Below, piece by piece: positions 24,722-34,250 of a DNA stretch of 64,000 bases. The stretch's first letter is position 1. Each line of letters starts with the position of its first letter. The position numbers and the translations under genes were made by a program. The notes below the pieces were generated by a model that had not been told where the DNA came from, searched no databases, and was given only the letters and a program-made list of their open reading frames with translations. Source of the stretch: Acidobacteriota bacterium (GTDB lineage: Bacteria; Acidobacteriota; Terriglobia; Terriglobales; Acidobacteriaceae); contig JANYDG010000024.1 in assembly GCA_025359885.1 (NCBI GenBank), positions 1 through 64,000 of the forward strand, in the 5' to 3' direction.

Positions 24722-26464
24722 TCACTTGCTAGGTACTCTTGGGAATGGACGTGGGATGATCCCTACGCCCTCTTTCACGGCGATGATCTGGTCCAGGGGC
24801 GGGTTGGTCAGTTTTTCGACCAGACCGCTCGGCCAGGTAATGATGAGCGAGTCGATCCTGGCGCGCTTTTCGAGCCCAAAATGAATGCGCGGATCACTGG
24901 CGGACATGTAGCTGGTGCCACCCATTGCCTGCGCCGTCTGAGTAAAACCCTCCGCGGTGAGCTTGAGCAGGGCACCGGTACCGTCCCGGTTAGATTTGGT
25001 GCCAATGAGTTGGACAGTAAGCCAGTGGTTCGCATTGCCGCCATCGTTGCGGAGCAACTCTGGCACTTCGTCGCGGCTGTTTACGGCGATATCGATGTCG
25101 CCGTCATTGTCAAAGTCGGCGGTGGCCAGACCGCGACCTGCGACCGGGCGGATGAAGTCAGGTCCCAGCGATTCAGAGACTTTCTCAAAATGTCCCTTGC
25201 CAACATTGCGATACATCAACATCGGCTCTTTATAGAAAATTTCGCTATGGAAGAGGTTGACGTTTTCGAGCATTGCGCCGTTTAACTGCAAGATGTCGGG
25301 CCAACCGTCGTTGTCGTAGTCAACGAACTTGGTGGCGATACCACTGAAAAGCATGGCCTTGTTGCCGATGCCTGAGGCGTAGGTGTCATCGACAAACGAG
25401 CCGTCGCCGTTGTTCAAATAAAGGCGGTTCAGTTCAAGATCCAGATGGGTGATGTAGACATCGAGTGAACCGTCGCCATCGACGTCGGCGGCGTCAATGC
25501 CCATTCCGGCCTCATAGCGGCCGTCTTCACTGGCGGCTAGACCTGAGACAAGCGACACATCCTTGAAGGTGCCGTCGTGGTTATTCAGGAAAAGGAAGTT
25601 GGGCCAGGTATCGTTGGCAATGGCGATGTCGGGCCAGCCGTCATTATCGAAATCGGCAAGGACGACGCCCATCCCTTTGGATTCTGGCAGGCCAACGCCA
25701 GACTTTTCGCTGACGTCTGTAAACGTGCCGTCGTGATTGTTGTGGTAGAGCTTGGTCTTTTGCCCTTTGTAGTTGCCGGGGTTGCAATAGGAGCGGTAGC
25801 CTGGCTTCTGTTCGCCGCAGAAGAGATTGGCCTTGGGCGTCCAGTCGATGTAGTTGGTGACGACGAGGTCAAGGTAGCCATCCTTGTCGTAGTCAAACCA
25901 GCCAGCGCTGGTAGACCATCCACCCTCGTCGGCGACGCCTGCCTTGGCGGTTACGTCGGTGAAAGTACCGTCATGATTGTTGTGGTAGAGGATTGCATGG
26001 CCGTATCCGGTGACATATAGATCAGGGTAGCCGTCATTATCAAAATCGCCTACCGCAACACCCTGGCCGTAGTGCCCTTCCCCGCCGACGCCAGCTTTGG
26101 CCGTCACATCGGTAAAAGTACCGTCGCCGTTGTTGTGATAGAGGGCAGAGCGCAGGGGCGCTGGCGGCTTGTAAACATCGGTGGCTGCAGTTTGGACAAA
26201 GTAGAGATCCATGAGTCCATCCTGATCGTAATCCAGCCAGGCAACGCCCGTTCCCATGGTTTCCAGATAGTACTTTTGATCGCTTTGGGTGCCATCCTGG
26301 AGGAATGTAATGCCCGCGGCCTTATGGATATCTGTAAAACGGACGGCGATGGGAGTCGCGGGTGGTTCAGCCTTGGCCGGCTTTTGCGCCATTGCTTTCC
26401 AATTGCAGCCAGCACCTGAAAGAAGCAGAAGCAGAAGAATTGGCTGGCAGACGGCCAAGTTCAT
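24722..26464 (-). CDS. CRTAC1-family lipoprotein, FG-GAP/VCBS plus ASPIC/UnbV (2)
   Basis: A 580-residue predicted lipoprotein: signal peptide with lipobox LSGAGC about 20 residues in. It has a VCBS/FG-GAP propeller (units such as WLDYDQDGLMDLYFVQ and VGDFDNDGYPDLYVTG) and a C-terminal ASPIC/UnbV domain (MGGTSYMSASDPRIHFGL). ATG 26464 places the lipoprotein signal at the N-terminus; ATG 26485, two bases after the stop of the upstream TPR gene, is an alternative. The near-contact with the TPR gene shows co-transcription. It is likely anchored in a membrane as a surface or periplasmic binding protein, with unknown ligand. Confidence 0.88.
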   Translation of the reverse strand: MNLAVCQPILLLLLLSGAGCNWKAMAQKPAKAEPPATPIAVRFTDIHKAAGITFLQDGTQSDQKYYLETMGTGVAWLDYDQDGLMDLYFVQTAATDVYKPPAPLRSALYHNNGDGTFTDVTAKAGVGGEGHYGQGVAVGDFDNDGYPDLYVTGYGHAILYHNNHDGTFTDVTAKAGVADEGGWSTSAGWFDYDKDGYLDLVVTNYIDWTPKANLFCGEQKPGYRSYCNPGNYKGQKTKLYHNNHDGTFTDVSEKSGVGLPESKGMGVVLADFDNDGWPDIAIANDTWPNFLFLNNHDGTFKDVSLVSGLAASEDGRYEAGMGIDAADVDGDGSLDVYITHLDLELNRLYLNNGDGSFVDDTYASGIGNKAMLFSGIATKFVDYDNDGWPDILQLNGAMLENVNLFHSEIFYKEPMLMYRNVGKGHFEKVSESLGPDFIRPVAGRGLATADFDNDGDIDIAVNSRDEVPELLRNDGGNANHWLTVQLIGTKSNRDGTGALLKLTAEGFTQTAQAMGGTSYMSASDPRIHFGLEKRARIDSLIITWPSGLVEKLTNPPLDQIIAVKEGVGIIPRPFPRVPSK

Positions 26465-26487
26465 GCGAGCACGAAGCAGCGACATGG

Positions 26488-29019
26488 CTAAAGCGTCCTA
26501 TCGGCGAGGGACAGCGCGAGTTGGAGAAGCTGAGTTTGCTTTGCCGCGGTCATTGGCTCGTTGAGCGTCGAAGAAGTTGCCGGAGCCTGCGCGAGTACCT
26601 GTTCGATGCGGGTGATATCAAGTCCACCCACGGCGCTGCTGTTTTTGAACCGATTGAGGACTTCCTGAGCCTTGGCAATCTGCCCCGTCTGAAAATAAAA
26701 GACGCCGAGGGTCGAATAACTGCCTGGCCACTCGGGAAGCAGATCAACAGCGCGCTCCAACTCATCCGCAGCTTTTGCCGTATTTCCTTCCAAAATGGAA
26801 GTGAGGCCGAGGCCCCAAAGGATCTTGCCTGAGCCGGGAATGCGAGCCTGCCCTTTGAGGAGGGTCTGCTTGGCTGCCGCGACATTGTTCTGGCGAAACT
26901 GGAGCAGTGCCATCGTCAAATAGTCCTGATCGTTATCAGGGTTACGGTTGATCACATCGAGGAAGATTACTTCTGCGCCGGCGGTATCGCCCAGATGAGC
27001 GTAGATATCGCCCAGCAAAGACAAATAAGCATCGTCTTTACGGCCCGCCTCTGAAACCCGGTCGGCTGCGGCGAGAGCTTCAGTGAATTGTCGTCTGCGG
27101 AAATAGGCGTTGGCCAGGTCGAACTTGACCTCATCGGAATCTGGGTTGGCGACTAATGACAACTGAAAGTGCTGGATTGCTTCATCGTAAAGGTGATAGC
27201 GAGCGAGCAGAACACCCACGCCTGTCAGGGTGCGGAAGTCAGAAGCGCTCAGTTTGTCCAAGTCTGCAATGGTGCTGCGCGCGTCGTCAAACTTGCCGGA
27301 TTTCAGGTAAGCCTCGGCAAGCATATAGAGGTTTTCGGGCTGGTCGGGATGCTTCTTGATCTCATTATTGAGCTCGGCGAGGTCAAGCTGATTACGGGCT
27401 CCCTGGTCAAGTTTAGAGCGGGTATCGAGGTAGTCAAACAGGTGCTCGAAAGGATACGGCCCGGTCGAAACGTCTTTTGACAGAGTCTGGAAAACGCTCA
27501 GGTCGCGGTCAGCTGCCGCCGTCTGATGCAGACTGCGCTCGACCATTGCGAGCTTGTAGTAGCCGGTCGAGGGATTGTGGCTCACCTTGACGTATTTGCG
27601 GAGCAGATCAGCAGCTTCGGCAAAGTTTTTCTGTGCAATGCGCAGATTGGCCAGCTCTAACAGAGCATCGGGGAATTCAGGACTGCTCTTGAGAATCTCA
27701 ACAAATTTGGCTTCGGCGACTGTGTTGTCTCCTTGCCGTTCGGCGATGAGGCCGGAGTTAAACAGGCAGGAATTGTTGTGGGGATCGAGTTTGAGTCCCT
27801 GCTGAAAGAACTTCTTTGCCTCATCGAATCGCCCCAGATACAGATACGGCAGACCGAGGAACGCATAAGACCGCGCTGACGGTTCAATATCCACCAGTTT
27901 GGTGAAGGCCTCGATGGCTTTGTTGACCTTGCCCGACATGAAGTAGCTTTCGCCAAGAGTGGCCAGAAGATCAGTGCGCCTGGGAGCCAACTCCAGGCCG
28001 GATTCGAGGAGTGGAATCGCGTCTTCGTAATAGTTCTGCGAAATGCTGACCTGGGCCATCAGATAGATGACGTCGATATTTTCAGGGACAATTTTATGTG
28101 CGCGAACAAGCAGGTCGAGGGCGTCGAGTGGGCGGGATTCCTTCTCGTAAACCTGGGCAAGCAGGTAGAGCACATCCGGTGTCTCCGGCTTGAGCTTGAG
28201 AGCGCGCCCAAGGGCGAGCTCAGCCTTTGGAAATTCGTTATTGCGCAGGAAAGTCTGACCGAGGTTGTAGAGAATCTCGAAGGTACCAGGCTGCAGTGCG
28301 TCAGCCTGCTCCAGCTCCGCCTGGGCCTGCTGGTATTGCTTTGCTGATGCCAGCATGCTGCCAAGTGAGAAATGCACCTGGACATCGGCCTTATTCTGAT
28401 TAGAAAGATCGGTGGCAAGGTGCAAAGCTTCTGCGGTCCGATTGGTTTGGAAATAGGCCTGGATAAGGTTGATCGTTGTAGCAATGTTCGCGGGACGGAC
28501 GCGGATAAAATGCGTTATTGCTTCGGCTGGCAGTCCTCTAGCCATGAGCAGAATTCCCAGGTTGTAGTTGGCATCCTGATTCGCAGGTTCGATGCGCAGA
28601 GCGGTTCGGAACTCTTTATCTGCTGGGTCTGCCTGCTTCTGGGCCATGTAGAAATTTCCCAGATTGACATGCGTTTTAACAGACGAAGGCGCCAGGCGAA
28701 TTGCATTCCGAAATGCCGATTCTGCTGCTGCGTAGTCGTGCCGGTTCATCTCGATGATGCCGAGAAGATTCAAGCCTTCGACGCTTGCCGGCGTCCGCTG
28801 GAGCTGTTCGAGCACCTGCGAACGGGCCTCATCGAGGTGACCTTGCTGAACCAACTCTTTGATTTTCTGGAATTCAGGAGACAGCCTGGCGTCGGATTTC
28901 CTGACAGCGGGCGCGTGAGGAGGAGTCTGAGCTGACGACACCTGCTGGAGGTTCAGTGAGGCGCTGAGCACGAAGAAGGGCAGCAGGATAGAGCCAATCC
29001 CTGAGGTTCTCCGTGCCAT
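26488..29019 (-). CDS. large secreted TPR protein
   Basis: An 843-residue protein with a signal peptide (SILLPFFVLSASLNLQQVSSAQ) followed by TPR units along almost its full length (at least fifteen by eye, for example VHFSLGSMLASAKQYQQAQA and DLLATLGESYFMSGKVNKAIE). The start is set at ATG 29019 because the signal peptide follows at once; the frame opens with a TTG at 29073. It lies between two CRTAC1 genes on the same strand, 76 bases from the upstream one and two to 23 bases from the downstream one. Probably a periplasmic scaffold for the neighbouring CRTAC1 proteins (inference). Confidence 0.85.
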   Translation of the reverse strand: MARRTSGIGSILLPFFVLSASLNLQQVSSAQTPPHAPAVRKSDARLSPEFQKIKELVQQGHLDEARSQVLEQLQRTPASVEGLNLLGIIEMNRHDYAAAESAFRNAIRLAPSSVKTHVNLGNFYMAQKQADPADKEFRTALRIEPANQDANYNLGILLMARGLPAEAITHFIRVRPANIATTINLIQAYFQTNRTAEALHLATDLSNQNKADVQVHFSLGSMLASAKQYQQAQAELEQADALQPGTFEILYNLGQTFLRNNEFPKAELALGRALKLKPETPDVLYLLAQVYEKESRPLDALDLLVRAHKIVPENIDVIYLMAQVSISQNYYEDAIPLLESGLELAPRRTDLLATLGESYFMSGKVNKAIEAFTKLVDIEPSARSYAFLGLPYLYLGRFDEAKKFFQQGLKLDPHNNSCLFNSGLIAERQGDNTVAEAKFVEILKSSPEFPDALLELANLRIAQKNFAEAADLLRKYVKVSHNPSTGYYKLAMVERSLHQTAAADRDLSVFQTLSKDVSTGPYPFEHLFDYLDTRSKLDQGARNQLDLAELNNEIKKHPDQPENLYMLAEAYLKSGKFDDARSTIADLDKLSASDFRTLTGVGVLLARYHLYDEAIQHFQLSLVANPDSDEVKFDLANAYFRRRQFTEALAAADRVSEAGRKDDAYLSLLGDIYAHLGDTAGAEVIFLDVINRNPDNDQDYLTMALLQFRQNNVAAAKQTLLKGQARIPGSGKILWGLGLTSILEGNTAKAADELERAVDLLPEWPGSYSTLGVFYFQTGQIAKAQEVLNRFKNSSAVGGLDITRIEQVLAQAPATSSTLNEPMTAAKQTQLLQLALSLADRTL

Positions 29020-29094
29020 GATGGACCTACCATGGAGTTGTCTTTTGGCGCGGATCATCATTCCTTGAAACAAATCGAAGTGCCCTCAAGGCGC

Positions 29095-32000
29095 TCATTG
29101 TAGCATTTTCAAGGCTTGGCTTGCGTTGGGGTTTTGGGGCTGTAAAGCCAGCAGTTGCTGCAAAATATCGATGGCCTTTTGCTTGTTCTGTTGAATGGCA
29201 TAGAGGCGTGCGAGATTGAGATAGGACTGGTCAAAGTTGGGAATGAGCCGGATGGCGGTCTTGAACTGCTCCTCAGCCTGCGCATAGTCCTGGGAGCGGA
29301 CAAAAAGAACGCCCAGGTTATTGAGAGCCTCCGGGTAGTCGGGACGAAGCTCAATAGCCTTGTGCAGGAAGTCGGCTGCACGGGGCAACTGGCCCTGTTG
29401 GGCGTACATCATGCCGAGGCTGTAGGTCACTTCCGGATCATCGGGTTGAAGTTCGAGGGCTTGATTCAGGGACTCTGAGGCCTTTGTGAAGTTCCCCTGT
29501 CGGCGATAAACATTTCCCAGGTTGAGGAGCGCGATCGCGTAACTTGGACGCAGTTGCAGAGACTGCTCGAAATTCTGGATTGCCTGGTCTGGATGACCTT
29601 CCTGGGCAGCCATCATGCCCAGGTTATTCCATGCCTCTGGATAGTCCGATTTGAGCTGCAAGGTTTTTTCGAGGTACAGGCGCGCCTTGGCAAAGTCATT
29701 TCGGCGCAGACTGAGAGTGCCTAGATTATAAAAAGCTTCGGGATCGTTCGGCTTGGTGGCGACCACTTGCTGGAAAGACTCTGCAGCCTGGTCGAAATAG
29801 CCGTGCTGAAAAAGAGCAACACCATAAGTAAAGTCGTTGCGCTGGAACGCCCCTTGGTAAAGGATGCCACCGAGCGGCAGCGCCTTTTCGAGACGGGCGG
29901 TGGTCGTGGCGGGAATTGCCTTTGCATCTTCCGCCAGGCGCTGGGGATCGACCGCGCCCTGATACACCTTGACGATCATGCCGCTTTTGTCCAACAGGAA
30001 GGAGACCGGAAAAGGGAGATCTCGACGGCGATCAAAAAGATAGCGATAGATGATGTTGTAGATACCGGCCGTCTCTTCAGAGGCAAAGAGCACAGGAAAA
30101 CCAAGCTTTTCCCGCTCGGCAAATGACCTGGCAGTGGCGAGTTTGCCAGGCTCATCGAGATTGCCAGGCTCATCGAGGTTGACAGCTACGACCTGAACAG
30201 AACTCTCGGCAAGAAGTGACCGGCGCTGGTGAAAAGCCCGCAACTGATCGCAAGCAACCGAAGACTCTGTCACCCAAAAATTGAGCACAACACAGGTCCC
30301 CTGAAATGCTCGAAGGGCGCGCTCATTTCCTGCCAGGTCAGTCAGCGAAAATTCTGGCGCCTTAAGGGGTTCGATCAGCCAGGTCTCAGCTTTCGCAGGC
30401 AGCAGTTCGAACTGCGAGACAGCAGAGGACTGCACAAAGGGTGTGGGAGAAAAAGGCTTCGCGCCGAAGCTGGGCGAGCCTTCTTCTATGTGGATACGGT
30501 GATTCGCTGGCAGATCTTCAAATGTCTGCCTGAGTCCGTTTGGCCATTGCACTGTGACGCGAACTTTGCCTTGCGGATTGCCGAGTCCGAAAAACAATTC
30601 TTTGGAATGCTGGCTGAGGAATCCAGAGCCAGCCTGAAGTTGGCGTGTCTGGCGGAGGCTGCCCACTTCGACAGTGATTGCAGTGCCGATCGCATCGCGG
30701 TTGCTTGCATGCCCCCGGAGACGGAATGCAATTGAGTCTCCGATATCCTCCATCGCATTGCGCAGGATGCGTAGTTGAGGGGAGTTACGGTTTTTGAGGA
30801 TGACTTCGAGGCGGCCGTCGTGGTCAATATCCCCGAGAGCGAAGGAGCGGCTGTCCTGGGGAAAATCCAGTCCCAACACGCCGGATACCTCGGAGAACGT
30901 TCCGTTGCGGTTGTTGGCAAACATAACGTTGCGCTCGAAGCCATTCCACGAGGAGTCGGACCGAATGAGTTCATTGAGGGCACTCCAGCCATGCTCGTAG
31001 GCTAGCGATGGAGTTGAGTCTTCCGGTGATTTGGCGACCACTTGCCGCCAGAAAAAGCTGCCCAGATCACTCTTGTTCTGCCCTGCCTGATCTGGTGCCG
31101 AAATGTATCCGTTCGCGATGTAAATGTCAGGGAAGCCGTCATGATCAAAATCCCAGAAATCTGAGCACCACGACCAGCGACCCATTTCGACACCGGCAGG
31201 TTGGCAGACGTTCTGGAACTTCCCTTCACCGAGGTTGCGATACAGGGCGTTCCCTCGAGCATGCTGGCGATAGTAGCTGCGAATGGTTTCAGGCGCTTTT
31301 TCGTGGAACTGCTTTTGCGCGGAGACTCTCTGGCCCGCTCCAGACCACATGTTTGCGACGTAGATATCGGGTTTGCCGTCGTTGTCGTAGTCAGACCAAC
31401 TGGCGCTCATGCCGGCGCCGGGGTCGCCGATGTGCGCGGTCTGGGAGACGGCTGTGAAAGTACCGTCGCCATTGTTGCGGTAGAGATTTCCTCGGCCAAA
31501 GTCGTTGGCCACGGTGAGGTCTGGCCAGCCGTCGCCATCGAAGTCTCCCCAGGCACATGCGAAGCTATAGCGATCGTTTTCGGCACTGAGACCGGCGGTT
31601 TCGGTGCGGTCGACAAAGTGACCGTTTCCTTCGTTATGCAGGAGGAAGTTGGCAGGGCCGTTGCGCGCATCAAAGTACGGAGCCGGGTAGTGATATTGGT
31701 CGAGGCCGACGTAGTAGGAGTAGGTGCAGAGGTAAATATCGAGCCGTCCGTCCCGGTCATAATCAGCCAGAGCAGCGTGGGTGAAGGTTCCTTGAGGCGG
31801 TTGGGCGAACTGCAGAGCGTCACGCTGGATGGCGAAAGTTCCATTGCCCTGGTTGCGGAAGAATAACGGGCCGCTGCCACAGACAACGAGCAGGTCCTGA
31901 AGTCCACGATTATCAAAGTCCGCAAAGAGCGCGCAGGCTGTGCCATCGAGGATGCCGAGACCGGACTTTTCGGTGACGTCTTCGAATGAGCCGTCGCCTC

Positions 32001-32967
32001 GGTTGCGGTAGAGGCGATTGGGCAGGCCAGCGGGCTGGCAGACGTACAGGTCATCGAAGCCATCGTTGTCGAAATCTCCGACAGCTACGCCGTTGTTGCC
32101 ATACACATCGATTCCACTGGCTCCGTCGAGAACGGTGCGCCAGTAATCGACACCGTGCAACAACTGGCTGTTGTAGGAGTCAGTTGCTCCGAGCGCCTGG
32201 GCTGTGACGTCGATGAATCCTGGCCCTTTCGATTGACTGACGGTTTCTTCGCTGGCCTTCCACTCGTGGACGACCCAGGTTTGTGATGAGCTTTGAGTCC
32301 ATGCGGTATGCCAGTTGCCGACGCGCTCTTGCCGTTGCTGGTCATTGCCCGAGCCTTGGCTGAGGACAAAGTCGTAGCGAATTTCCAAGCTGATGGTCAA
32401 AGGAGCAGATGAGATTTCTTCAATGCCGATGAGCTCAAACTCTGCGATTTCGACACGTGACGCTACTCCGAGCCAGGCTTTGAGCGCTTCGAGGAACTTT
32501 TCGCGGCCTGAACCCTGGTCCGGCGAGAACTGACGGTGAACGACGGTGATTCCCTGGCCCGAGCGGACGGGAGATTCTTTGCCGACGGAAAGGGTGGAAG
32601 CCTGAATTGAGAGGTCGATCGATTCGGCAATGGGTGCTAGATCGCGCGGAGACGATTTCAGGGCTTCGCTCCAGCGGCGGAGGACGGCGGCAATTTCGAA
32701 TGCGTATCTCTCAGTGATGTAGCTATCTGAGCCGGGAGCGACGAGGCGCAGGACGTCGGCTAGCGGCGATTTCGCGGGGTAATGCGGTTTCAGACGAATG
32801 TCAGCAAACGGGAAAGAGGGGTTTGCGTTGGCAGGGGCACCTGGAGAACCGAGGAAAAGCGGCGAGCCAAAGAATGGGGCGGCGCGAAAAGCCAGCGGGG
32901 CGAGGCCCATGCCTTTAAGGAGCGCCCGCCTGGAGAGAAGTGAAGCCGAGTGTTTGCTGCGCGCCAT
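29095..32967 (-). CDS. three-part fusion: CRTAC1 (VCBS plus ASPIC/UnbV), redoxin, TPR
   Basis: A 1290-residue exported protein with a twin-arginine-like signal (SRRALLKGMGLAPLAF). Residues about 60-270 are an unassigned beta-rich region. About 280-730 form a VCBS/FG-GAP propeller (VGDFDNDGFDDLYVCQ and similar), and about 750-830 an ASPIC/UnbV domain. Then comes a thioredoxin-fold redoxin (about 870-1025, FSLTDLAGNERALRAFQGTCVV). Its TlpA-type CxxC site is changed: in NFWVTESSVACDQL the first cysteine is replaced by Ser-type residues and only one Cys remains. The last 230 residues are about seven TPRs. It is the first gene of the four-gene cluster; GGAAAG precedes the ATG. Confidence 0.88.
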   Translation of the reverse strand: MARSKHSASLLSRRALLKGMGLAPLAFRAAPFFGSPLFLGSPGAPANANPSFPFADIRLKPHYPAKSPLADVLRLVAPGSDSYITERYAFEIAAVLRRWSEALKSSPRDLAPIAESIDLSIQASTLSVGKESPVRSGQGITVVHRQFSPDQGSGREKFLEALKAWLGVASRVEIAEFELIGIEEISSAPLTISLEIRYDFVLSQGSGNDQQRQERVGNWHTAWTQSSSQTWVVHEWKASEETVSQSKGPGFIDVTAQALGATDSYNSQLLHGVDYWRTVLDGASGIDVYGNNGVAVGDFDNDGFDDLYVCQPAGLPNRLYRNRGDGSFEDVTEKSGLGILDGTACALFADFDNRGLQDLLVVCGSGPLFFRNQGNGTFAIQRDALQFAQPPQGTFTHAALADYDRDGRLDIYLCTYSYYVGLDQYHYPAPYFDARNGPANFLLHNEGNGHFVDRTETAGLSAENDRYSFACAWGDFDGDGWPDLTVANDFGRGNLYRNNGDGTFTAVSQTAHIGDPGAGMSASWSDYDNDGKPDIYVANMWSGAGQRVSAQKQFHEKAPETIRSYYRQHARGNALYRNLGEGKFQNVCQPAGVEMGRWSWCSDFWDFDHDGFPDIYIANGYISAPDQAGQNKSDLGSFFWRQVVAKSPEDSTPSLAYEHGWSALNELIRSDSSWNGFERNVMFANNRNGTFSEVSGVLGLDFPQDSRSFALGDIDHDGRLEVILKNRNSPQLRILRNAMEDIGDSIAFRLRGHASNRDAIGTAITVEVGSLRQTRQLQAGSGFLSQHSKELFFGLGNPQGKVRVTVQWPNGLRQTFEDLPANHRIHIEEGSPSFGAKPFSPTPFVQSSAVSQFELLPAKAETWLIEPLKAPEFSLTDLAGNERALRAFQGTCVVLNFWVTESSVACDQLRAFHQRRSLLAESSVQVVAVNLDEPGNLDEPGKLATARSFAEREKLGFPVLFASEETAGIYNIIYRYLFDRRRDLPFPVSFLLDKSGMIVKVYQGAVDPQRLAEDAKAIPATTTARLEKALPLGGILYQGAFQRNDFTYGVALFQHGYFDQAAESFQQVVATKPNDPEAFYNLGTLSLRRNDFAKARLYLEKTLQLKSDYPEAWNNLGMMAAQEGHPDQAIQNFEQSLQLRPSYAIALLNLGNVYRRQGNFTKASESLNQALELQPDDPEVTYSLGMMYAQQGQLPRAADFLHKAIELRPDYPEALNNLGVLFVRSQDYAQAEEQFKTAIRLIPNFDQSYLNLARLYAIQQNKQKAIDILQQLLALQPQNPNASQALKMLQ
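30145..30180. repeat. 18-bp tandem duplication inside the redoxin domain
   Basis: GCCAGGCTCATCGAGATT and GCCAGGCTCATCGAGGTT stand side by side and differ at one base. They encode the doubled peptide NLDEPGNLDEPG on the minus strand. The frame is kept, so the redoxin carries a six-residue insertion of recent look. Confidence 0.85.
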
Positions 32968-33402
32968 GATTTCGCTTTCCGGGATGCAATTCTATGACCG
33001 CAGGATAGCATCCGGGCATTTTGGAGGGGAAATCTGCGGCTAACTGACTTATTTCGAACGGCTACTGAAGGTGGAATGAAAAATGGCCAATTTGACCATT
33101 CCTGGGGGGGGGAGGGGGGGGGTAACGATTTTCTCGACCCTCGATTGCAGATTGCGATATTTTGCGCCCGCTTTCAGTGCGGCTTAGGTGTTTTCCGGTA
33201 TCAACCGGGCGTATGGTTGGCATAACAGACCGGGGACATATCTGCTGCTGGGCCCGTTTCATGGGCAGGTCAGGGGGCAGGTGAGGGGGCAGGCGATTGC
33301 ATCGGATTTGTGTGTTGATGCGAATCCTGTATCTCTGGAATGATTCTGCGCGTTTTGGTAGTAATGATCGGCAAGACAACTGATTGGAGAATGGGGTGAG
33401 CG
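32968..33402. other. divergent intergenic region with G-rich tracts
   Basis: No gene was seen. It separates the CRTAC1 cluster (minus) from cutC (plus). It holds two nine-base G runs split by one A (33104-33122) and a 12-base G-rich tandem repeat (33263-33295, GGGCAGGTCAGG-type, two and a half copies). Confidence 0.5.
33104..33122 (+). repeat. paired poly-G tract, G9-A-G9
   Basis: Two runs of nine G separated by a single A. Such tracts can form quadruplex structure and are prone to slippage. They lie about 140 bases upstream of the CRTAC1 fusion start and 280 upstream of cutC. Confidence 0.8.
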
Positions 33403-34149
33403 TTGGCGTTTGAGATGTGCGTGGAGGGTGTGGAGCAGGCGCGGATTGCGGAACAGGGTGGCGCGGACCGGGTGGAGCTTTGCAGCGAGTTGAGGATTGG
33501 CGGTGTGACTCCGGCGATGGAGTTGGTCTGCGCGACGCTGGAGGCGGTTTCGATTCCAGTGCATGTACTGGTGAGGCCACGGGGCGGGGATTTTGTGTAT
33601 TCAAAAGCGGAGTTTGACTTGCTTTGCCGGCAGACGCGGGAGGTAGGGGCTGCCGGGGCTGCCGGGGTAGTCATTGGCGTGCTGCATGAGGACCGAAGCG
33701 TTGACGTGGGACGAACGCGGGAGGTTGCGGAACTGGCTGCGCCGCTGCGGGTGACGTTTCACCGCGCGTTTGATGAGACACGGTCGCAGGAGGAGGCACT
33801 CGAGGCTGTGATTGAGGCGGGAGCTGATTTTGTGCTCACTTCGGGCGGCGAGGCGGATGTACTGACGGGGGCTGAACGGATTGCTTTGCTGCGTCGGCAG
33901 GCGAAGGGGCGGATACGGGTGATGGCCGGCGGCAGCCTGACTTTGCAAAATGCTGCGGAGGTGGCCCGGCGGACCGGGATCGCGGATTTTCACGGTTCGC
34001 TGATTCGGAAGGAGTATCGTTCGCAGAGCTGGGTACCGGGAGAGAGGACGGCTGAAAGCTCAGATCAAGCGCCGATGGGACCGGTTCATCCTGAGGATGT
34101 TGAGGAGATGGTTCGCTTGCTGCGAGGCATTACTGACGAGGTCGGTTGA
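33403..34149 (+). CDS. cutC: CutC-family protein
   Basis: A 248-residue TIM-barrel protein of the CutC family, historically linked to copper tolerance, with a true biochemical role still unclear. Family motifs: EQGGADRVELCSEL near the start, PVHVLVRPRGGDF, VTFHRAFDE, LTSGG and GGSLTLQNAAE. The start is probably TTG 33403: a stop lies two codons upstream and the family N-terminus (xxEVCVxS-like, here AFEMCVEG) begins there. ATG 33415 would remove the first strand. A GlmS-like SIS gene follows 100 bases later, suggesting a sugar-phosphate setting more than a metal one. Confidence 0.88.
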   Translation: MAFEMCVEGVEQARIAEQGGADRVELCSELRIGGVTPAMELVCATLEAVSIPVHVLVRPRGGDFVYSKAEFDLLCRQTREVGAAGAAGVVIGVLHEDRSVDVGRTREVAELAAPLRVTFHRAFDETRSQEEALEAVIEAGADFVLTSGGEADVLTGAERIALLRRQAKGRIRVMAGGSLTLQNAAEVARRTGIADFHGSLIRKEYRSQSWVPGERTAESSDQAPMGPVHPEDVEEMVRLLRGITDEVG

Positions 34150-34250
34150 CGCGCGCCAAAATGCCGACAAGCCATGAAGCTTATCGGCTTAGTATGATCG
34201 GGAACTGGAAACTGTTTTGAGAGTCTGGGAAAGCTGGAGGCCAACCGGGG

